Assembly: GCF_025060755.1 (NCBI RefSeq)
Contig: NZ_JANYUY010000028.1
Location: 1 to 64,000 of the forward strand
Origin: Paenibacillus doosanensis
Lineage (GTDB): Bacteria > Bacillota > Bacilli > Paenibacillales > NBRC-103111
DNA length: 64,000 bases
Direction of reading: 5' to 3'
The notes beneath the pieces were generated by a model. That model made no database searches, was not told the origin of the DNA, and saw only the letters and a program-made list of their open reading frames with translations. The position numbers and the translations under genes were made by a program. Positions 1-7,215 of the stretch are shown here, one piece after another; position 1 is the first letter of the stretch, and the number at the start of each line of letters is the position of its first letter.

Positions 1-175
1 CTGGATAGCTACGTACGGACGGGATAAGCGCTGAAAGCATCTAAGCGTGAAGCCCCCCTCAAGATGAGATTTCCCAGTAAGTAAGACCCCTTGAAGACGA
101 CGAGGTAGATAGGTTCGGGGTGGAAGCACGGCAACGTGTGGAGCTGACGAATACTAATCGGTCGAGGGCTTAACC
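1..175 (+). rRNA. 23S rRNA, 3' end (partial)
   Basis: The first 175 bases read as the conserved 3' terminus of bacterial 23S rRNA, ending near GGTCGAGGGCTTAACC. The rest of the gene lies upstream of the window. The 5S gene and tRNA block follow on the same strand. The exact 3' end is estimated to within a few bases. Confidence 0.95.
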
Positions 176-180
176 AAATT

Positions 181-231
181 CCCAAGAAAGTGAAGAGAAG
201 CTTCGAAGCTGATTCCAAATACTTTCTCGGG
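181..231. repeat. Hairpin repeat in the 23S-5S spacer
   Basis: Arms at 181-191 (CCCAAGAAAGT) and 221-231 (ACTTTCTCGGG) pair with one mismatch around a core containing AGCTTCGAAGCT. The same architecture with similar sequence occurs in the opposite orientation at 7032-7083. It may serve as an rRNA processing stem here, or be a copy of a small dispersed palindromic element. Confidence 0.55.
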
Positions 232-331
232 GCCCGGAAACAAACCGGGAAGAACAAATAACCATTGCTCAACAACGCGCACGAGTTTCGTATCTAGTTT
301 TCAAGGCGCAAGCCTTGAACAAGCTACACCG

Positions 332-448
332 TTTGGTGATGATGGCGGAGGGGAACCACGCGTTCCCATCTCGAACACGACCGTTAAGCCCTCCAGCGTC
401 GATGGTACTTGAACCGAAGGGTTCTGGGAGAGTAGAACGTCGCCAAGC
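332..448 (+). rRNA. 5S rRNA
   Basis: A 117-base segment starts TTTGGTGATGATGGCGGAGG, contains the conserved CACGCGTTCCCATCTCGAAC region and ends near GTCGCCAAGC, the terminal helix partner of the start. It lies about 155 bases after the 23S end and 42 bases before the first tRNA, as expected for an rRNA-tRNA operon of Bacilli. Confidence 0.95.
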
Positions 449-490
449 AAAGTTTTAATCTTGTGTTTTATCACAGCATTCAAGACATAA

Positions 491-567
<77 letters not shown>

Positions 568-571
568 TTGT

Positions 572-647
572 TCCCTGATAGCTCAGTTGGTAGAGCACTC
601 GACTGTTAATCGAGTTGTCACAGGTTCGAGTCCTGTTCGGGGAGCCA
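572..647 (+). tRNA. tRNA-Asn (GTT)
   Basis: 76 bases with encoded CCA; anticodon GTT at 604-606; acceptor TCCCTGA pairs with TCGGGGA. Confidence 0.95.
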
Positions 648-657
648 TTTCTCCTCT

Positions 658-749
658 GGAGAGGTGTCCGAGTTGGCCGAAGGAGCACGATTGGAAATCG
701 TGTAGGCGTCACAAGCGTCTCGAGGGTTCGAATCCCTCTCTCTCCGCCA
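658..749 (+). tRNA. tRNA-Ser (GGA)
   Basis: 92 bases with a long variable arm typical of class II tRNAs and encoded CCA; anticodon GGA at 693-695. Confidence 0.95.
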
Positions 750-762
750 TAATATACAGCAT

Positions 763-837
763 GGCCCGTTGGTCAAGGGGTTAAGACACCTCCCTTTCAC
801 GGAGGTAACAGGGGTTCGAATCCCCTACGGGTCACCA
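763..837 (+). tRNA. tRNA-Glu (TTC)
   Basis: 75 bases with encoded CCA; anticodon TTC at 796-798. Confidence 0.95.
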
Positions 838-868
838 TAAATTCCAAATAAAGGTATAAGACATATAT

Positions 869-944
869 GGAGGCTTAGCTCAGCTGGGAGAGCATCTGCC
901 TTACAAGCAGAGGGTCGGGGGTTCGATCCCCTCAGCCTCCACCA
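869..944 (+). tRNA. tRNA-Val (TAC)
   Basis: 76 bases with encoded CCA; anticodon TAC at 902-904. Confidence 0.95.
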
Positions 945-960
945 TATATACTTTTAACGA

Positions 961-1041
<81 letters not shown>

Positions 1042-1055
1042 ACTTTTTACAGTGT

Positions 1056-1132
1056 GGAGCCGTGGTGTAGAGGCCTAACATGCCTGCCTGTCACGCAGGA
1101 GACCGCGGGTTCGAATCCCGTCGGCTCCGCCA
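1056..1132 (+). tRNA. tRNA-Asp (GTC)
   Basis: 77 bases with encoded CCA; anticodon GTC at 1090-1092. Confidence 0.95.
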
Positions 1133-1157
1133 TTATCATTTTTCACCGAATACATTA

Positions 1158-1233
<76 letters not shown>

Positions 1234-1253
1234 TGTAATCTTAATAATAATTT

Positions 1254-1329
<76 letters not shown>

Positions 1330-1348
1330 TTGCTTTCGCAACAAATAT

Positions 1349-1431
1349 GGAGGCTTAGCGAAGTGGCCAAACGCAGCAGACTGTAAATCTGTTCTCTGAC
1401 GAGTTCGGTGGTTCGAATCCATCAGCCTCCA
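1349..1431 (+). tRNA. tRNA-Tyr (GTA)
   Basis: 83 bases with a long variable arm; anticodon GTA at 1383-1385. CCA is not encoded; the discriminator A is followed by TAC. Confidence 0.93.
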
Positions 1432-1448
1432 TACCGGTTTCGAGCTGC

Positions 1449-1525
1449 GGCGGTCGTGGCGAAGGGGTTAACGCACCGGATTGTGGCTCCGGCATTCGTG
1501 GGTTCAAGTCCCATCGATCGCCCCA
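1449..1525 (+). tRNA. tRNA-His (GTG)
   Basis: Anticodon GTG at 1483-1485, encoded CCA. Position 1449 is the extra G(-1) typical of tRNA-His, opposite the C discriminator at 1522. Confidence 0.95.
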
Positions 1526-1535
1526 TGATCTTTGA

Positions 1536-1607
1536 TGGGGATTAGCCAAGCGGTAAGGCAACGGACTTTGACTCCGTCATGCCTAGGTTCGAATCCTAGA
1601 TCCCCAG
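1536..1607 (+). tRNA. tRNA-Gln (TTG)
   Basis: 72 bases; anticodon TTG at 1568-1570; starts with U1 as expected for tRNA-Gln; CCA is not encoded. Confidence 0.94.
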
Positions 1608-1620
1608 TATTTCTAATTGC

Positions 1621-1693
1621 GAGCCATTAGCTCAGTTGGTAGAGCACCTGACTTTTAATCAGGGTGTCGTAGGTTCGAGTCCTACATGGCTCA
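1621..1693 (+). tRNA. tRNA-Lys (TTT)
   Basis: 73 bases; anticodon TTT at 1654-1656; CCA is not encoded. Confidence 0.94.
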
Positions 1694-1704
1694 GATTTCA
1701 TTAT

Positions 1705-1789
1705 GCGTTCGTGGCGGAATTGGCAGACGCGCACGGTTCAGGTCCGTGTGGGCTAACCCCCCGTGGAGGTTCGAGTCCTCTCGAGCGCA
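1705..1789 (+). tRNA. tRNA-Leu (CAG)
   Basis: 85 bases with a long variable arm; anticodon CAG at 1739-1741; CCA is not encoded. One of two Leu tRNAs in the cluster. Confidence 0.93.
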
Positions 1790-1797
1790 TTGGTTTT

Positions 1798-1869
1798 GCG
1801 GAAGTGGCTCAGCGGTAGAGCATCGCCTTGCCAAGGCGAGGGTCGCGGGTTCGATTCCCGTCTTCCGCT
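1798..1869 (+). tRNA. tRNA-Gly (GCC)
   Basis: 72 bases; anticodon GCC at 1830-1832; CCA is not encoded. Confidence 0.94.
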
Positions 1870-1880
1870 TTCCTTTATCC

Positions 1881-1954
1881 GGCGCCATAGCCAAGTGGTA
1901 AGGCAGAGCTCTGCAAAAGCTTTACCCCCAGTTCGAGTCTGGGTGGCGCCTCCA
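1881..1954 (+). tRNA. tRNA-Cys (GCA)
   Basis: 74 bases with encoded CCA; anticodon GCA at 1913-1915. Confidence 0.94.
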
Positions 1955-2007
1955 TTGTTTTATTGGAGCCGCAGATGCTTTAGGATCAAGGAATCAATAA
2001 CTTTTAT

Positions 2008-2081
2008 GTGCCCTTAGCTCAGCTGGATAGAGCGTTTGACTACGAATCAAAAGGTCGGGAGTTCGAATCTCTCAGGGCACG
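2008..2081 (+). tRNA. tRNA-Arg (ACG)
   Basis: 74 bases; anticodon ACG at 2042-2044; CCA is not encoded. The 53-base spacer before it is the longest in the cluster and shows no recognisable element. Confidence 0.94.
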
Positions 2082-2087
2082 TAGTAA

Positions 2088-2170
2088 GCCGGTATGGCGG
2101 AATTGGCAGACGCGCGCGACTCAAAATCGTGAGGGAAACCGTGGGGGTTCAAGTCCCTCTACCGGCACCA
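2088..2170 (+). tRNA. tRNA-Leu (CAA)
   Basis: 83 bases with a long variable arm and encoded CCA; anticodon CAA at 2122-2124. Confidence 0.93.
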
Positions 2171-2177
2171 TAATCTT

Positions 2178-2254
2178 CGGGACGTAGCTCAGCTTGGTAG
2201 AGCACCTGGTTTGGGACCAGGGGGTCGCATGTTCGAATCGTGTCGTCCCGACCA
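2178..2254 (+). tRNA. tRNA-Pro (TGG)
   Basis: 77 bases with encoded CCA; anticodon TGG at 2212-2214. Confidence 0.95.
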
Positions 2255-2258
2255 TCTC

Positions 2259-2329
2259 GCGGGTGTAGTTCAATGGTAGAACTCCAGCCTTCCAAGCTGG
2301 TAGCGTGGGTTCGATTCCCATCACCCGCT
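2259..2329 (+). tRNA. tRNA-Gly (TCC)
   Basis: 71 bases; anticodon TCC at 2291-2293; CCA is not encoded. Last tRNA of the cluster. Confidence 0.94.
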
Positions 2330-2346
2330 TTCTGAAACATAGCGAA

Positions 2347-2380
2347 AGAGTCTTAGGATCAGATCCTGAGGCTCTTTTTC
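2347..2380 (+). terminator. Terminator of the rRNA-tRNA operon
   Basis: Arms AGAGTCTTAGGAT (2347-2359) and ATCCTGAGGCTCT (2363-2375) pair with G-U pairs, followed by a T run. It closes the 20-tRNA block. The remaining 300 bases up to the next gene hold the promoter and leader described below. Confidence 0.8.
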
Positions 2381-2569
2381 TATTACGGGAAAACAATGAT
2401 ACATGGAAGGAAATCGGGAATGCAGACGATGAGACGATGTAAACCTGCATGAGCGGGGAGGAAAACGAGGTTAAATACGGAGTATCGGCCGGTTAAATAA
2501 AGACGATGAAGGTTTCGGTCTGAATAAATCCTCGCTAATTTGAGTAATGGTTAAATACAACGGATAGTC

Positions 2570-2593
2570 TGGTATACCAACATATGAGATAAT
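2570..2593 (+). promoter_or_regulatory. Candidate operator/promoter of the GH28 gene
   Basis: TGGTATACCA at 2570-2579 is a perfect 10-bp palindrome, followed by a possible -10 GATAAT at 2588-2593. The half-sites match the general TGGT-ACCA pattern bound by FadR/GntR-type regulators; the proteobacterial hexuronate regulators ExuR/UxuR use a similar core. No convincing -35 is visible. The link to pectin is inference. Confidence 0.4.
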
Positions 2594-2619
2594 AAACAGG
2601 ATCGATAGAGATACAGCGC

Positions 2620-2648
2620 GTGAGCGGAGCTTATAGTCCTCCGCTCAC
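2620..2648 (+). other. Leader hairpin before the GH28 gene
   Basis: GTGAGCGGAG (2620-2629) and CTCCGCTCAC (2639-2648) form a perfect 10-bp stem with a 9-base loop, ending 12 bases before the ribosome binding site at 2661. There is no T run after it, so it is more likely an mRNA-stabilising or regulatory stem than a terminator. Confidence 0.55.
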
Positions 2649-2677
2649 TTGGTGAAATTTAGGAGGATAGAGACACC

Positions 2678-4276
2678 ATGACGATGTTTAATGTGTTGGA
2701 TTACGGGGTTGTCGGAGACGGGACGACCTTGAATACGGAATCGATCCGCAAAGTGATGGAAGCTTGCGAAGCGGCCGGCGGAGGTACGGTATATTTTCCT
2801 GCAGGCACTTATTTAACGGGGGCCATTCATCTGAAGAGCCATATGACGCTGCATATCGATTCGGGGGCTAAGCTATTGTTTTCGACGGACCCGGATCAAT
2901 ATCCGTTTGTCAAAACCCGCTGGTCCGGCTATGAATGCTACGGCTATTCCCCGTTGGTATATGGCATTGATTTGACGAATGTGACGATTCAAGGCGGAGG
3001 CATTATCGACGGACAAGGCTCAGCCTGGTGGAAGCAGTATCATGAATGCAAGGCGGGACGCCGCCCTTCCAGCGAGCGGGAGAAGCAGTTGTTTGAGTTG
3101 AACAGCCATCTGATGAGTATCAAGAGCAATATCGTGGAGTGGGAGACGCAATTTTTACGTCCCGCGCTGCTTCAAATGTTCCGCTGCACGAATGTGCGGA
3201 TCGAAGGAGTGACGCTGCAAAATTCTCCATTCTGGAATACGCATCTCGTCTATTGCGATAATGTAACGCTGCACAGCTTGCTCATTCACAATCCTTCGGA
3301 TACGCCTAACGGCGACGGGCTCGATATCGATTCCTGCCGTTACGTGCGCATATCCGATTGCCAATTCGATGTCGGAGACGATTGCCTCTGCCTGAAATCC
3401 GGGATCGACGAGGATGGGCGCCGCATCGGCATCCCGACGGAGAACGTCACGGTAACGAACTGCACGATGCGGGCGGGACACGGCGGCGTCGTGCTGGGCA
3501 GCGAGACGGCCGGTGGCATCCGCCATGTCGTCATCTCCAACTGCGTCTTTATCGGAACGGACCGCGGCATCCGCTTTAAGTCGAACCGGGCCCGTGGGGG
3601 AACGATCGAGCATGTGCAGGTGAATAATATTTTCATGAAAGGCGTGCTGTGTCCGATCGCCATTAACTCGTTCTACCGTTACGGCGTTGATCCGGCCAAT
3701 CCGGATATTTCAAGCCCGCTGGCGCAGCCGGTTACCGAGGCGACCCCGGTGTTCCGTCACATCCGCCTGAGCCATATTACGGCGACCGAAGTGTTGGGCG
3801 CGGCCGGCTTCCTGTACGGTCTGCCGGAAATGCCGATCGAGGATGTCGTGCTGGATCATATTCATATCGAGATGACAAGCGATCCGAACGAGCAGGGCGG
3901 AGAACCGGATATGGTGCGCGAAGAACTCGTGATGGCAGGCAAAGGAATGTACTGCAAATATGTGCGTTCGCTTCAAATGCATCATGTGCGGATCGAGACC
4001 CGGGAGGGAGCGGCTCTTACGATCGATAAGGGCGAGGGCATCGAGCTGCACGGATTCGGGATGAAGCGTCCGCACGCGGATACGCCGGTCATTGAGCTGC
4101 GCGATACTCAAGGAGCGTACGTGCAAGGCGCTGCTGCCGTGCGCGGAACGGATGTGTACGCCCAAATCAGCGGCGGGGAAACGAAGGATATCGTATTTTC
4201 CGGCAATATGCTGGAGAAAGCGGTTCAAGATATCGCAGTAGATGCTACGGCAGAAGGTATGGTTGTGGTAAAATAG
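2678..4276 (+). CDS. Glycoside hydrolase family 28 (polygalacturonase-like)
   Basis: 532 aa. GH28 enzymes hydrolyse alpha-1,4-galacturonic or related bonds in pectin. The parallel beta-helix fold is suggested by repeated short beta-strand segments, and all four family motifs are present: N211-x-D213, D234-D235, G-H268-G and R299-x-K301. The N-terminus (DYGVVGDGTTLNT) is the usual GH28 start. No signal peptide is visible, so the enzyme probably acts in the cytoplasm on imported oligosaccharides, as exo-acting members do. The start ATG follows AGGAGG (2661-2666). A nucleotide-binding SDR follows after 22 bases, suggesting one transcript. The exact substrate (polygalacturonate or rhamnogalacturonan) cannot be told from sequence. 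Confidence 0.9.
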   Translation: MTMFNVLDYGVVGDGTTLNTESIRKVMEACEAAGGGTVYFPAGTYLTGAIHLKSHMTLHIDSGAKLLFSTDPDQYPFVKTRWSGYECYGYSPLVYGIDLTNVTIQGGGIIDGQGSAWWKQYHECKAGRRPSSEREKQLFELNSHLMSIKSNIVEWETQFLRPALLQMFRCTNVRIEGVTLQNSPFWNTHLVYCDNVTLHSLLIHNPSDTPNGDGLDIDSCRYVRISDCQFDVGDDCLCLKSGIDEDGRRIGIPTENVTVTNCTMRAGHGGVVLGSETAGGIRHVVISNCVFIGTDRGIRFKSNRARGGTIEHVQVNNIFMKGVLCPIAINSFYRYGVDPANPDISSPLAQPVTEATPVFRHIRLSHITATEVLGAAGFLYGLPEMPIEDVVLDHIHIEMTSDPNEQGGEPDMVREELVMAGKGMYCKYVRSLQMHHVRIETREGAALTIDKGEGIELHGFGMKRPHADTPVIELRDTQGAYVQGAAAVRGTDVYAQISGGETKDIVFSGNMLEKAVQDIAVDATAEGMVVVK

Positions 4277-4298
4277 GAAGAAAAAAGCAGGTGACATC

Positions 4299-5315
4299 AT
4301 GAAAGTATTAGTTCTAGGCGGAACCGGCGTCATCAGCCGTTCCATCGTGGAAGCGGCTCTCGCCAAGCAATACGAGGTTGCCGTGTTCAACCGCGGCAGC
4401 AAGAATCATTTATTTTCCGGCGAAGTGGAATGCATTACGGGCGACAAATCGAATCGCGAGCAATTCCGCGAGCTGATGAAAGATCGCCGGTTTGATGCGG
4501 TCATCGATATGATTTCCTTCGACGCGGCCGACGCACAGGCAACGTTGGAGGCGCTGCACGGACGAGCAGGACAGTTTGTTTTTTGCTCGAGCACGGCCGC
4601 TTACAAGAGACCGTTCCGTACGATTCCGACGGCCGAGGACGCGGAGGAGCTGTTTGACGATCCGTCATTCGCCTATGCGTTTCAAAAAGCGGAGATGGAA
4701 CGTTATTTGGGCGGCATGATCAAGCTGGGCGAAGTTCCCGTGACGATCATCCGGCCTTCTTTAACCTACGGTATCGGCTGCGCGAATCTTGGCGTACTGC
4801 GCCAAAACTTTAATATCGTGCACCGTATAAGAAGCCGTAAGCCGCTTCTTATGTTCGGCGACGGTACCGTACCGTGGAGCTTCAGCTTTGCGCCGGATGT
4901 GGCCAAGGCTTTCGTCGGCGCCGTAGGCAATTCCAATATGTATGGAAAAAGCTATCATGCAACCAACGAAGATGTGCATATTTGGCAGGACTTATATTTG
5001 GAATTCGGCAAGCTGCTCGGCGTAGAGCCGAACATCGTTCATATCAGCACGGATCTGCTGGTGCAGGCGAGTCCGGCGTTATTTTCACATCTTTATTATG
5101 AAAAAAGCTACTCCGGGCTGTTCGACAACAGCAAGCTGAAACGCGATCTGCCCGGCTATCAAGCGGACATCTCTCTGTCTGCCGGACTTTCAATGCTGCT
5201 TGACTGGTATGAGCGCGACGGTCATCAGGTCGATACGGAGAAGGATTTGCTGGAGGATCGGCTGACAGGGCTTTATACGGAATTCGGCAAACAGTTGAAA
5301 TTATTATCTATATAA
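4299..5315 (+). CDS. NAD-dependent epimerase/dehydratase family protein (extended SDR)
   Basis: 338 aa. The N-terminal Rossmann motif GGTGVIS (residues 7-13) and the Y-x-x-x-K pair in YAFQK place it in the extended short-chain dehydrogenase family, which oxidises or epimerises sugar substrates, often nucleotide-linked. It lies 22 bases after the GH28 gene with a weak ribosome binding site AGGTGA, so the two probably form an operon for pectin-derived sugars. I cannot name the substrate. The family also includes isoflavone-reductase-like and RNA-binding members, so a catalytic role is likely but not certain. Confidence 0.75.
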   Translation: MKVLVLGGTGVISRSIVEAALAKQYEVAVFNRGSKNHLFSGEVECITGDKSNREQFRELMKDRRFDAVIDMISFDAADAQATLEALHGRAGQFVFCSSTAAYKRPFRTIPTAEDAEELFDDPSFAYAFQKAEMERYLGGMIKLGEVPVTIIRPSLTYGIGCANLGVLRQNFNIVHRIRSRKPLLMFGDGTVPWSFSFAPDVAKAFVGAVGNSNMYGKSYHATNEDVHIWQDLYLEFGKLLGVEPNIVHISTDLLVQASPALFSHLYYEKSYSGLFDNSKLKRDLPGYQADISLSAGLSMLLDWYERDGHQVDTEKDLLEDRLTGLYTEFGKQLKLLSI

Positions 5316-5449
5316 GAAATGAACGGATAGCCGGGGACGGGGCCAGCGCTTGCAGAAGAGATGCAACGGGGCCCGTCTTCGGCTTTGTTGCGTACCGCTT
5401 GTTGGCGCGCGAACCGAATGTCGCAAAGGGACGACAAATTCTCGCCATG

Positions 5450-5516
5450 CTTACCTAAATGTAAGTAACTGAACTTTTTTTGCGTTATTTTGCAGCAGCT
5501 GCTCCGCGGCTATAAT
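5450..5516 (+). promoter_or_regulatory. Candidate HxlR/DUF24-type operator and promoter of the AKR gene
   Basis: CTTAC (5450-5454), a 6-base spacer, then GTAAG (5461-5465) form an inverted repeat within TTACCTAAATGTAAGTAA. This resembles operators of HxlR-family redox sensors such as B. subtilis YodB. A perfect -10 TATAAT is at 5511-5516, 53 bases before the start codon; the -35 is poor. No HxlR gene is in the window. Confidence 0.4.
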
Positions 5517-5568
5517 AGAAGAAGGCCGGGCGTAAGCACGGTCAGCCATCAGGGAGGGAATAGAAGCT

Positions 5569-6552
5569 ATGAAATATAGACAGTTAGGATCTAGCGATAT
5601 AAAGGTAAGCGAGGTCAGCTTCGGCACGTGGGCTATCGGCGGGTCTTGGGGGACTGTGAATGACGGGGAGTCGTTAAAAGGTTTGGAACGCGCCATGGAG
5701 GCAGGCGTCAATTTCTTTGATACGGCGGATGTGTATGGGAACGGCCATAGCGAGGAGCTTCTTGCCCAAGCGACCAAAGGCAAGGAAGATCAAATCCATA
5801 TCGCCACCAAATTTTGCCGCTCCGGAGATATTCACGATCCGAATAATTACACGGAAGCCGCGGTTCGCGCTTATTGCGAGCAAAGCTTAAAGCGGCTGCA
5901 GAGAGAAAGAATCGATCTGTACCAAATTCATTGTCCGCCTATTTCCATTTTGCGGGACGGCTCGGTGTTTGAAGTGCTGGACAAGCTGCGCGGCGAAGGC
6001 AAGATCCGCGAATACGGCGTAAGCGTGGAGACGGTGGAGGAAGGGCTGCTTTGCCTGGAAAATCCGAATGTGAGAGCGCTTCAGGTGATCTATAATATTT
6101 TCAGACAAAAGCCGGAGCAAGAACTGCTGCCGCGCGCCAAAGAGCGCGGAGTCGGCATTCTCGTCCGCCTGCCGCTCGCCAGCGGGCTGCTTACAGGAAA
6201 GTTCAAGGAGGACGCCGCCTTTGACAAGGACGATCACCGCAGCTATAACCGCAACGGAGAAAGCTTTAATGTCGGAGAAACGTTCGCAGGCTTGCCGTTC
6301 GAGAAGGGCGTTCAATTGAGCAGACAGCTGCAATGGATCGGAGAAGGCAGAGGCAATATGACAAGGGCCGCACTTCGCTGGATTCTCGATAATCCGAATG
6401 TGACCTGCGTTATTCCCGGTTTCAAAAATACGGCTCAAGTCGAGGACAACCTGGGCGTGCTGGACGTGGAACCGTTCTCGCCGTTTGATCATGAGAAGCT
6501 GAACCGTTTTTATCACCAAGAGGTTCATGAGCATATTCGTGGAGCGTATTGA
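5569..6552 (+). CDS. Aldo/keto reductase
   Basis: 327 aa. Aldo/keto reductases reduce aldehydes or ketones with NADPH in a TIM barrel. The catalytic tetrad is complete: D51, Y56 (FDTADVYG), K81 (ATKF) and H121 (QIHCPP). The start follows AGGGAGG about 10 bases upstream. It stands alone between a promoter region and a clear terminator at 6585, so it is probably monocistronic. The upstream inverted repeat suggests control by an electrophile- or redox-responsive repressor. The physiological substrate is unknown. Confidence 0.92.
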   Translation: MKYRQLGSSDIKVSEVSFGTWAIGGSWGTVNDGESLKGLERAMEAGVNFFDTADVYGNGHSEELLAQATKGKEDQIHIATKFCRSGDIHDPNNYTEAAVRAYCEQSLKRLQRERIDLYQIHCPPISILRDGSVFEVLDKLRGEGKIREYGVSVETVEEGLLCLENPNVRALQVIYNIFRQKPEQELLPRAKERGVGILVRLPLASGLLTGKFKEDAAFDKDDHRSYNRNGESFNVGETFAGLPFEKGVQLSRQLQWIGEGRGNMTRAALRWILDNPNVTCVIPGFKNTAQVEDNLGVLDVEPFSPFDHEKLNRFYHQEVHEHIRGAY

Positions 6553-6584
6553 TTGCCATAAAAATGAATTCATTCTGACAAATG

Positions 6585-6615
6585 CCGCTGTTCGTATTAC
6601 GACAGCGGTTTTTTT
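6585..6615 (+). terminator. Terminator after the AKR gene
   Basis: CCGCTGT (6585-6591) pairs with ACAGCGG (6602-6608) and is followed by seven T. Confidence 0.85.
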
Positions 6616-6660
6616 ATATATAATGATTAGGAAAATATCCCTTAGGACAGGAGGAGCCAC

Positions 6661-6954
6661 ATGTTCAAAACCCCTATCGGGCGGCTTCGGGCCATAGGCA
6701 TTTATGAAGGCATTTCATTCCTGGTGCTTCTGATTATCGCCATGCCGCTCAAATATTATGCGGATTTTCCTCAGCCGGTCAAATACATAGGCATGCTTCA
6801 CGGCATATTGTTTATCTTGTATTTGCTGGCGCTTGCCCATGTGACATGGGCGCACCGCTGGAACATCTTCAAGGTACTGGGCGCGATTCTCGCATCGCTG
6901 CTGCCCTTCGGCACATTTGTGTTGGACGCCCGGCTGCGCCGAAGCGGCCGTTAA
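6661..6954 (+). CDS. DUF3817 family small membrane protein
   Basis: 97 aa with three hydrophobic segments at about residues 15-30, 42-60 and 72-88. The pattern RLRAIGIYEGISFLVLL with HGILFILYLLAL matches the DUF3817 family (B. subtilis YdzA type), integral membrane proteins of unknown function. The ribosome binding site is AGGAGG, 10 bases before ATG. A weak hairpin (6996-7022) follows. Confidence 0.8.
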   Translation: MFKTPIGRLRAIGIYEGISFLVLLIIAMPLKYYADFPQPVKYIGMLHGILFILYLLALAHVTWAHRWNIFKVLGAILASLLPFGTFVLDARLRRSGR

Positions 6955-6995
6955 CCGGCATCAAGCTACCGCTTACGCAGGGTCAAACATCGTGG

Positions 6996-7022
6996 AAAAA
7001 GCTCCGAATCGAGGCTTTTTTT
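6996..7022 (+). terminator. Weak terminator after the DUF3817 gene
   Basis: AAAAAGCTC and GAGGCTTTTTTT pair imperfectly around CGAAT, followed by a seven-T run. Confidence 0.5.
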
Positions 7023-7031
7023 ATTCGGGGT

Positions 7032-7083
7032 CCCCGCAAAGTACTTGATTCGGCTTCGAAGCTAGGAGCCTCACTTTGTGGGG
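7032..7083. repeat. Palindromic hairpin element
   Basis: CCCCGCAAAGT (7032-7042) pairs with ACTTTGTGGGG (7073-7083); the interior carries GGCTTCGAAGCT. It is the reverse-orientation counterpart of the 23S-5S spacer hairpin at 181-231, with similar loop sequence, so it appears to be a small dispersed palindromic (REP-like) element. Confidence 0.6.
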
Positions 7084-7215
7084 TTATCTTAGTTTTATGC
7101 AAAAACAGATGAGCATTCTGCATGTAACTGCCGGACAAACTTCTATAAAATAAAAAAGGTATGCGTATAGGTCGCAGCTTTGTTGAAGCTTTTTATGACA
7201 GGAAGGAGTCTTTGC

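Noticed and set aside
9-275. 88-codon minus-strand frame over the 23S end
   Set aside because: It overlaps rRNA; its similarity to a frame at 6846-7112 comes from the shared hairpin repeat, not from a protein.
6846-7112. 88-codon plus-strand frame
   Set aside because: It overlaps the DUF3817 gene and runs into the hairpin repeat; no start signal.
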